Shown: positions 7,111 through 11,822 of the stretch, piece after piece
How the letters are laid out: every line of letters begins with the position of its first letter
Numbering within the stretch: the first letter of the stretch is position 1
NCBI RefSeq assembly: GCF_003028415.1
Contig: NZ_PYSV01000037.1
Location: 1-11,822, forward strand
Direction of reading: 5' to 3'
DNA from: Deinococcus arcticus
GTDB taxonomy: Bacteria; Deinococcota; Deinococci; Deinococcales; Deinococcaceae
Length of the DNA: 11,822 bases
Position numbers and translations under genes: made by a program
The notes under the pieces: model-generated
Told to the model about the DNA's origin: nothing
Databases searched by the model: none
What the model saw: only the letters and a program-made list of their open reading frames with translations

Positions 7111-8829
7111 ATGACTGAACGCCGCAACCTGAAACTGGAACTCACGTGGGTAGGCAAGGACAACCGCCGCCCGCTGCTGGAACCCCGCATTCTGCTGCCC
7201 GACCCGGCGCTGAGCTATCACGCCGCCGAGCGCAGGACCGACCGTGACCTGTTCGATAACCGACTGATCTTCGGGGATAACCTGCTGGCGCTGAAAGCCC
7301 TGGCAACGGACAGCACCGTGCGCGGTAAGGTGAAATGCATTTACATTGACCCGCCATACAACACGGGTTCAGCGTTCGAGCATTATGACGATGGGATGGA
7401 GCACAGCCTGTGGCTGGGCATGATGCGTGAGAGATTGGAATTGCTGCGCGATCTGCTGAGCGAGGACGGAAGCATCTGGATCAGTATTGACGACAACGAA
7501 GTGCATTACCTGAAAGTGCTATGTGATGAAGTGTTCGGAAGGAGCAACTTCGTTGCTAATATAGTATGGCAAAAGCGCACCTCTCCTGATATGAGATCCA
7601 CAATTGGGGCTGGGCACGAGCATATCATTGCCTTTGCTAAAGAATATGCATCTTTTAAAATCGCTTTAAATAAACTTCCTAGGAGCCCAGAGCAAGAAGC
7701 TCAATTTAAAAACCCCGATAATGATCCTCGCGGACCCTGGGTTTCTTCCGATTACACCGCTCAGGGATTTAGGCCAAACCAGATGTACAAAATCACCACT
7801 CCAGGTGGCGCAGAGTACTATCCACCAGAGGGTGTCTGCTGGAAAAATGTAGAGGAAGTTTATCTTGAGCTAGTCGCGGACGGGCGAATCTATTTCGGTC
7901 AAGATAAAATGTCAATGCCTAGGAGAAAGACGTTTCTAAGTGAGTCCCAAGGAGTCAATGCTTGGACATGGTGGACTAATAAAGAGGTTGGGCACAACCA
8001 AGAAGCCAAGAAAGAAAGCAATGAGCTGTTTGGCGCATCTAAAGCTTTTGCTACGCCCAAACCCGAGCGACTTATTCAGCGCATCATTCACCTCGCCACT
8101 AAACCCGGCGACCTCGTGCTTGATTCTTTCGCTGGTTCCGGTACGACTGGGGCGGTGGCGCACAAGATGGGGAGGCGCTGGATCATGGTGGAGCTGGGCG
8201 AGCACGCGCACACGCACATCATTCCTCGCCTGAAGAAAGTCATTGACGGCATCGACCAGGGCGGCATCTCACAGGCCGTTGGATGGCAGGGCGGTGGGGG
8301 CTTCCAGTACTTCAAGTTGGCACCCAGCCTGCTAAAGAAGGACCGCTGGGGGCAGTATGTGGTGAACGCGCAGTACAACGCCGAGATGCTGGCCGAGGCG
8401 TGCTGCAAGATCGAGGGGTTCACGTTCGATCCCAGTCAGAACCCCCAGTTCTACTGGATGCATGGTCGCAGCACCGAGCGGGATTTCATCTACGTGACCA
8501 CGAATTACCTGACATACGCGCAACTGGTGGAGATCAGTGAGGAGGTGGGGCCGGAACGGTCGCTGCTGATCCTGGCGACGGCGTTCGATTCGGCAGGAGA
8601 GACGCTGGAGAATTTGACATTGAAGAAAATTCCTCTGTCGTTGCTGCGGCGGTGCGACTGGGATCATGACGATTACAGCCTGAATGTAGCGAACCTGCCG
8701 CAGTCGAGTTCCCCGGAGGAACGGGCACCCGAGGCGAAGCCTGTGGCGGCAGAAACGCGCGGGCGGAAGAAGGCGGTACAGGTGGGACCGGGGTTGTTCA
8801 CTGACGTGGATGGGGGGGAGGGAGCGTGA
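7111..8829 (+). CDS. mod: Type III-like N6-adenine DNA methyltransferase (Mod)
   Basis: The 572-residue product should transfer a methyl group from S-adenosylmethionine to adenine N6 and provide sequence specificity for the restriction complex. The order of motifs is that of beta-class enzymes: motif IV DPPYNTGS (D80-Y83) first, a target-recognition region (about 150-315), then motif I DSFAGSGTTG (F340-G344). RLIFGDNLLALKAL near residue 50 and TPKPERLIQRIIHLAT before motif I are typical of Type III Mod. A C-terminal extension (about 375-572) contains ENLTLKKIPLSLLRRCDWD, probably the Res contact or dimerisation part, and ends in a charged, low-complexity tail. AGGAAG at 7102-7107 is a modest ribosome binding site. 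The stop overlaps the Res start. The central segment differs in base composition from the rest (separate entry). All catalytic residues are intact. Confidence 0.93.
   Translation: MTERRNLKLELTWVGKDNRRPLLEPRILLPDPALSYHAAERRTDRDLFDNRLIFGDNLLALKALATDSTVRGKVKCIYIDPPYNTGSAFEHYDDGMEHSLWLGMMRERLELLRDLLSEDGSIWISIDDNEVHYLKVLCDEVFGRSNFVANIVWQKRTSPDMRSTIGAGHEHIIAFAKEYASFKIALNKLPRSPEQEAQFKNPDNDPRGPWVSSDYTAQGFRPNQMYKITTPGGAEYYPPEGVCWKNVEEVYLELVADGRIYFGQDKMSMPRRKTFLSESQGVNAWTWWTNKEVGHNQEAKKESNELFGASKAFATPKPERLIQRIIHLATKPGDLVLDSFAGSGTTGAVAHKMGRRWIMVELGEHAHTHIIPRLKKVIDGIDQGGISQAVGWQGGGGFQYFKLAPSLLKKDRWGQYVVNAQYNAEMLAEACCKIEGFTFDPSQNPQFYWMHGRSTERDFIYVTTNYLTYAQLVEISEEVGPERSLLILATAFDSAGETLENLTLKKIPLSLLRRCDWDHDDYSLNVANLPQSSSPEERAPEAKPVAAETRGRKKAVQVGPGLFTDVDGGEGA
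7550..8090 (+). other. Low-GC segment covering the Mod target-recognition region
   Basis: By hand count, bases 7561-8040 are about 46 percent G+C (219 of 480), with one 60-base line (7621-7680) at 28 percent. Sample lines on either side, 7261-7320 and 8281-8340, are near 60-62 percent. Codon choice changes too: A- and T-ending codons such as AAA, TTT, AAT and CTA cluster here. The segment lies between motif IV and motif I, exactly where beta-class methyltransferases keep the target-recognition domain. The flanks encode the conserved catalytic core. Edges are approximate to some 20-30 bases. The simplest reading is a recombinational replacement of the specificity domain. Confidence 0.7.
8812..8822 (+). 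promoter_or_regulatory. G7 tract and Shine-Dalgarno site at the Mod-Res junction
   Basis: Seven G residues (8812-8818) followed by AGGG form a purine run that supplies the ribosome binding site for the GTG at 8826. The run also encodes the last Gly-Gly-Glu-Gly of Mod. Since Res is in the -1 frame relative to Mod and no stop lies between, slippage or gain of one G would fuse the two proteins. Homopolymers of this length are only mildly unstable. Confidence 0.5.
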
Positions 8830-11681
8830 TTCCGGCGGGAAGTGTGGCACAGTCGCCCGCTCTGGCGGGCATGGTGCTGCCCAATGGGCGGCGGGTGCGG
8901 GAGATCGCAGATCGTCTGAGTCTACGTGCGCCGCAGCGGGAGGCGTTGGAGCGGCTGGACGTGCTGCTGGGGGCCGGGTTGCCGCCGAAGAACGCGGATG
9001 CAGAGGCCCTGGCCGGGTGGGCGGCGCGGGTGTCAGAGAGGTTGCCTGCGGGGCACAGCTTCTCGGACTTCGAGCGGGAGTTCATGTCGCTGGCGTTCGC
9101 CCTGGCGACCGGGGTGGGTAAGACGCGCCTGATGGGCGCGATGGTAGCGTACTTACACCTAGTGCACAGCGTGAACAATTTCTTCGTGCTGGCCCCGAAC
9201 CTGACGATCTACAACAAGCTGATTGGGGATTTCCAGGCGGACAACCCGAAGTACGTGCTGCGGGGGTTGCAGGCGTTCCAAATTGATCCGCCCGTGATCG
9301 TGACCGGGGACAACTACGAAGCGGCCGAGACGAGCGGGTCGCGGTTGTTCGGAAAAGTGGTCATCAACGTGTTCAACGTGAGCAAGATCAACTCCGAGGT
9401 GCGTGGCGGGCGCGAGCCACGTATCCGTAAGCCGCACGAGAACCTGGAGATGGGCCGGAGTTACTTCGAGTACCTGCAGAACCTGCCGGATCTGGTGATG
9501 CTGATGGACGAGTCTCACCGCTACCGGGCGTCGGCGGGCGTGCGGGCCATCAACGAGTTGCAGCCTCGCCTGGGCCTGGAGTTGACGGCGACGCCGTTCG
9601 TGGAGTCCACGCGCGGCCCCGTGGCGTTCAGGAACGTGGTGATGGATTACACGCTGGCTCGCGCCATTGCGGACGGGTTCGTGAAGGTCCCAGCGGTCGT
9701 GACGCGTGAGGACTTCCACCCAGAGCGGTTCTCGGCGGAGGCCCTGGAGCAGCTGAAGCTGGAGGACGGGGTGCGCCTTCACGAGAACGTGAAGGCGGAA
9801 CTCGCGGTGTACGCGCTGGAGTCCGGGCTGGGAAGGGTGAAGCCATTCATGCTGGTCATCGCGCGGGATACGACGCACGCGGCGGCGCTGCTAAAACTGA
9901 TTGAGTCGGACGCGTTCTTCGGCGGGCGGTACGAGGGCCGAGCCATTCAGGTGGATCACACGGCGGAAGACCTGATGATCGAACGCCTGCTACGCGTCGA
10001 GCGTGCGGACGAACCGACCGAGATCGTCATTCACGTGAACATGCTCAAGGAGGGGTGGGATGTCACGAACCTGTACACCATCGTGCCCCTGCGCGCCGCG
10101 AACGCCCGCACGCTGATTGAGCAGAGCATCGGGCGCGGGCTGCGCCTCCCGTTCGGGCAGCGTGTGAATCGCCGAATCACCAGCCCTGAAGGGGAGCGGC
10201 TGAGAGACCCGCTAGACCGCCTGAGCATCGTGGCACACGACCGCTTCCAGGAGATCGTGGATGAAGCGAACCGCGCGGACAGTCCCGTCCGCCTGATGGA
10301 ACGGGTGCTGCTCAGCCGAGAGGGGCAGGTACAGGCCACGCAGACCGTCGTGTCGCAGCCGGGCATCCTGGGAGCACTGGGCATGATCACCCCCGCCACC
10401 GAGGGCAAGCCAGGCGCAGACGGAACGGCCACCGGGGCCGGGTCGGTGCCGGGCAGTGCGCCCGCCCCGATGTTCACGACCCCGCAGGCGCAGCAGATCG
10501 CGCAGGCCACGTACCAGGCGGCGCAACTTTTCAGCCGCCAGGTCGCCCGTGTTCCGAACGCCGAGGCCCTCCTGAAACCGGAGGTGCAGGAGGCACTCGT
10601 GCAGGCCGTCGAGACCCAGCTGGCGCAGCAGGCGAGCACGCAGCCCACCCTGCTGGAAGCTCCCACGCAGGCAGCGCAGCCCACCGTCGACGTGGCGACC
10701 GTCGTGCGGCAGGCGACCGAGCAGATCGTCGGTCAGACCATCAGCATCCCGCGCATCACGGTTACGCCCGTCGGCGAGGCCCACACGGTCTTCCAGCCGT
10801 TCACGCTGGACCTGAGTGACGTGAGACTTCAGCCAGGTTCGAAAACCCTGATCGTGCAGGCCCTGAACGATAACTCCCGCGAACGCCTCGGCCTCCAGAA
10901 ATACGAGGGAATCGTGGATCAGCGCGTGCAGGACAGCGTTGTCAGCGTCCTGATGGACAACCCGGAAGTCAGTTACGAACAGAATGCAGACGTCCTGTAC
11001 GACCTCGCCGAGCAGGTCGTGGCGCACTTCCACGCCCAGGATTTCAGCGACGCCGACATCCGCGAAATCTTGGGCACCTACCGCCGCACCCTGTCCAACC
11101 TCCTGTTCCAGCAGATGCAGGCCCATCAGCACATTCCAGAGGTGACGTACACGCGGGAAGTCCGCCAGGGCTTCACGGCCCTGCGGCCCAGCACCCTGAC
11201 CGTCGGGCGCGGCGGCATCATCACCAATCCCGCCCAGACGCCCCCGAACGGCGCACGCATTGAAACGTGCCTGTACCGGGGCTTCACGCGCAGCCTGTAC
11301 CCGGATGTGAAATTCCACTCCGACCCGGAACGCCGACTGGCCTTGATCCTCGACCGGGAATCCAAGAAGTGGTTCCGACCCGTGCTGGGGCAGTTCCAGA
11401 TCTACTACCATTTTGAGCACCAGTCCCACCAGTACCAGCCAGACTTCGTAGCCGAAACGGCAGACGAACTACTCCTGCTGGAAGTCAAAGCGCGCGAAGA
11501 GATCAACACGCCCAGCGTGCAGGCCAAGGCCCGCGCCGCACTGGAATGGTGCCAGGAAGCCACCCGACACGCACAGCAGTCCGGCGGTAAACCCTGGCGG
11601 TACGCCATCCTTGCCGCCGAGGACATCACCGCCGCTAGTACGTTGAAGGGACTGTTAGACCATGCTGCTGTGAGCGCGTGA
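8826..11681 (+). CDS. res: Type III restriction enzyme Res subunit (helicase-nuclease)
   Basis: The 951-residue product is a superfamily 2 motor with a C-terminal endonuclease. Motif I is ATGVGKT (94-100), motif II DESH (228-231), then LTATPF, and motif VI is LIEQSIGRGLRL (430-441). The C-terminal domain has P872-D873 and LEVK (E886-x-K888), the PD-(D/E)xK active site expected in Type III Res. With Mod it should move along DNA using ATP and cut unmethylated foreign DNA. Between motor and nuclease lies a Gly/Ala/Pro/Gln-rich stretch (about 522-621). The GTG at 8826 overlaps the Mod stop as GTGA and has a strong purine-rich ribosome binding site; the next ATG is at codon 16. The length is close to that of known Res subunits, and the C-terminus looks complete although an insertion sequence begins 17 bases beyond the stop. 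No frameshift or missing motif was seen. Confidence 0.92.
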   Translation: MIPAGSVAQSPALAGMVLPNGRRVREIADRLSLRAPQREALERLDVLLGAGLPPKNADAEALAGWAARVSERLPAGHSFSDFEREFMSLAFALATGVGKTRLMGAMVAYLHLVHSVNNFFVLAPNLTIYNKLIGDFQADNPKYVLRGLQAFQIDPPVIVTGDNYEAAETSGSRLFGKVVINVFNVSKINSEVRGGREPRIRKPHENLEMGRSYFEYLQNLPDLVMLMDESHRYRASAGVRAINELQPRLGLELTATPFVESTRGPVAFRNVVMDYTLARAIADGFVKVPAVVTREDFHPERFSAEALEQLKLEDGVRLHENVKAELAVYALESGLGRVKPFMLVIARDTTHAAALLKLIESDAFFGGRYEGRAIQVDHTAEDLMIERLLRVERADEPTEIVIHVNMLKEGWDVTNLYTIVPLRAANARTLIEQSIGRGLRLPFGQRVNRRITSPEGERLRDPLDRLSIVAHDRFQEIVDEANRADSPVRLMERVLLSREGQVQATQTVVSQPGILGALGMITPATEGKPGADGTATGAGSVPGSAPAPMFTTPQAQQIAQATYQAAQLFSRQVARVPNAEALLKPEVQEALVQAVETQLAQQASTQPTLLEAPTQAAQPTVDVATVVRQATEQIVGQTISIPRITVTPVGEAHTVFQPFTLDLSDVRLQPGSKTLIVQALNDNSRERLGLQKYEGIVDQRVQDSVVSVLMDNPEVSYEQNADVLYDLAEQVVAHFHAQDFSDADIREILGTYRRTLSNLLFQQMQAHQHIPEVTYTREVRQGFTALRPSTLTVGRGGIITNPAQTPPNGARIETCLYRGFTRSLYPDVKFHSDPERRLALILDRESKKWFRPVLGQFQIYYHFEHQSHQYQPDFVAETADELLLLEVKAREEINTPSVQAKARAALEWCQEATRHAQQSGGKPWRYAILAAEDITAASTLKGLLDHAAVSA

Positions 11682-11707
11682 TCGTTTCGGATTACTAGAG
11701 CATTTGT

Positions 11708-11713
11708 CATAAT
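11708..11713 (+). promoter_or_regulatory. Possible -10 element of the IS630 transposase
   Basis: CATAAT matches five of six positions of TATAAT and is followed by six bases and the ATG at 11720. As with the two putative promoters of the divergent region, this spacing would give a leaderless mRNA. The AAGG before the ATG is too close to act as a Shine-Dalgarno site. No clear -35 is visible. Confidence 0.35.
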
Positions 11714-11719
11714 GAAGGT

Positions 11720-11822
11720 ATGAAAGCGGTGGGCGGGCGAGGGTATGGGCTGGACTTGCGGGAACGCATCGTTCGTGCTGTGGCGTCCGGTGGAAGCGTT
11801 CACCTGGTCGCCCAGCAGTTCT
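11720..11822 (+). CDS. IS630-family transposase, N-terminal fragment cut by the window edge
   Basis: Thirty-four codons are visible. After a short MKAVGGRG lead, the sequence YGLDLRERIVRAVASGGS followed by VHLVAQQF matches the N-terminal helix-turn-helix of IS630-type transposases (pattern Y-S-x-D-L-R-x-R-I-V then V-A-x-x-F), which binds the ends of the element. The catalytic DDE domain lies beyond the window. The ATG at 11712 opens only a three-codon frame ending at TGA, so 11720 is the start. It is transcribed in the same direction as the defence operon, and no terminator separates them. Confidence 0.8.
   Translation, partial: MKAVGGRGYGLDLRERIVRAVASGGSVHLVAQQF

Larger units (their letters stand above)
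1805..11681 (+). other. Five-gene defence operon: SNF2 helicase, small protein, HEPN-ATPase, Mod, Res
   Basis: The five genes run on one strand with no real gaps. The helicase and small gene overlap in ATGA (4669-4672), the small gene and ATPase overlap by one base in TGATG (4876-4880), the ATPase and Mod are seven bases apart, and Mod and Res overlap in GTGA (8826-8829). No terminator hairpin or internal promoter stands out between them. Such packing indicates co-transcription and translational coupling, and so a joint function. Confidence 0.8.
11698..11822 (+). mobile_element. Left end of an IS630-family insertion sequence (continues past the window)
   Basis: A transposase start resembling IS630 lies 22 bases after a TA dinucleotide at 11696-11697. 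IS630/Tc1-type elements insert at TA, so the element probably begins at 11698 with GAGCATTTGTCATAATG. This end is inferred from the TA and the position of the gene; the other end, needed to confirm an inverted repeat, lies outside the window. The insertion sits just beyond the Res stop and leaves the operon intact. Confidence 0.5.

Noticed and set aside
10212..11429. Long open frame on the minus strand opposite Res (405 codons), and a similar one opposite 9159-9878
   Set aside because: They lie entirely inside Res, which has intact helicase and nuclease motifs. High-GC genes leave the opposite strand open; the translations show no recognisable domain.
1805..11681. Whole operon as a DISARM system
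   Set aside because: A SNF2 protein and an adenine methyltransferase are present, but there is no DUF1998 protein (DrmB), no DrmA-type helicase and no phospholipase-D nuclease (DrmC). The methyltransferase pairs with a Type III Res instead.
1805..11681. Whole operon as BREX or a BREX variant
   Set aside because: No PglZ phosphatase, BrxC-type ATPase or Lon-like protease is encoded, and the ATPase present is SMC-like.
11682..11697. Terminator after Res
   Set aside because: The 16 bases between the Res stop and the putative IS end contain no inverted repeat or T-run, so no terminator can be called.
1..11822. CRISPR array, tRNA or rRNA gene
   Set aside because: No regularly spaced repeats of 20-40 bases, no tRNA-like cloverleaf and no rRNA sequence were seen on either strand.

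Overview
The window looks like a defence-island segment from a high-GC bacterium, most plausibly a Deinococcus. The reasons are the overall GC of roughly 60 percent, transposase pieces of the kind common in that genus at both edges, and two genes that start a few bases after a -10-like hexamer with no Shine-Dalgarno site (leaderless initiation is frequent in Deinococcus). The genus is an inference, not a proof.

Layout. At 2-145 is the last 47 codons of a transposase on the + strand. It converges on, and slightly overlaps, a minus-strand gene (126-1586) encoding an unknown N-terminal helical region, an EVE/PUA-like reader module and a C-terminal PD-(D/E)xK nuclease domain. A 218-base divergent intergenic region (1587-1804) follows. 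Then come five + strand genes packed end to end: a SNF2/RapA-type helicase (1805-4672), a 69-residue protein of unknown function (4669-4878), an SMC/RloC-like ATPase with a small zinc-hook CxxC, a HEPN-type RNase motif and a C-terminal four-cysteine cluster (4878-7103), a beta-class adenine methyltransferase of Type III Mod type (7111-8829), and a Type III Res helicase-nuclease (8826-11681). Four of the six genes start inside or directly on the stop codon of the previous one, so the five-gene set is very probably one transcript. Seventeen bases after the last stop begins what looks like the left end of an IS630-family element with the start of its transposase (11720 to the window edge).

Reading of the system. 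Mod and Res form a self-contained Type III restriction-modification pair. The unusual part is the upstream block: a second, nuclease-less DNA motor (SNF2), a tiny linker protein, and an ATPase carrying a predicted RNase. This suggests a layered design: methylation-guided DNA cleavage first, with an ATPase-gated RNase as a fallback that shuts down the host when DNA restriction fails, analogous to PrrC and RloC beside other R-M systems. The divergent EVE-nuclease could add modification-dependent (Type IV-like) cleavage. The division of labour is inferred; the domain assignments come from motifs read in the sequence. The Mod target-recognition segment (about 7550-8090) is conspicuously AT-richer than its flanks, which points to a swapped specificity domain.
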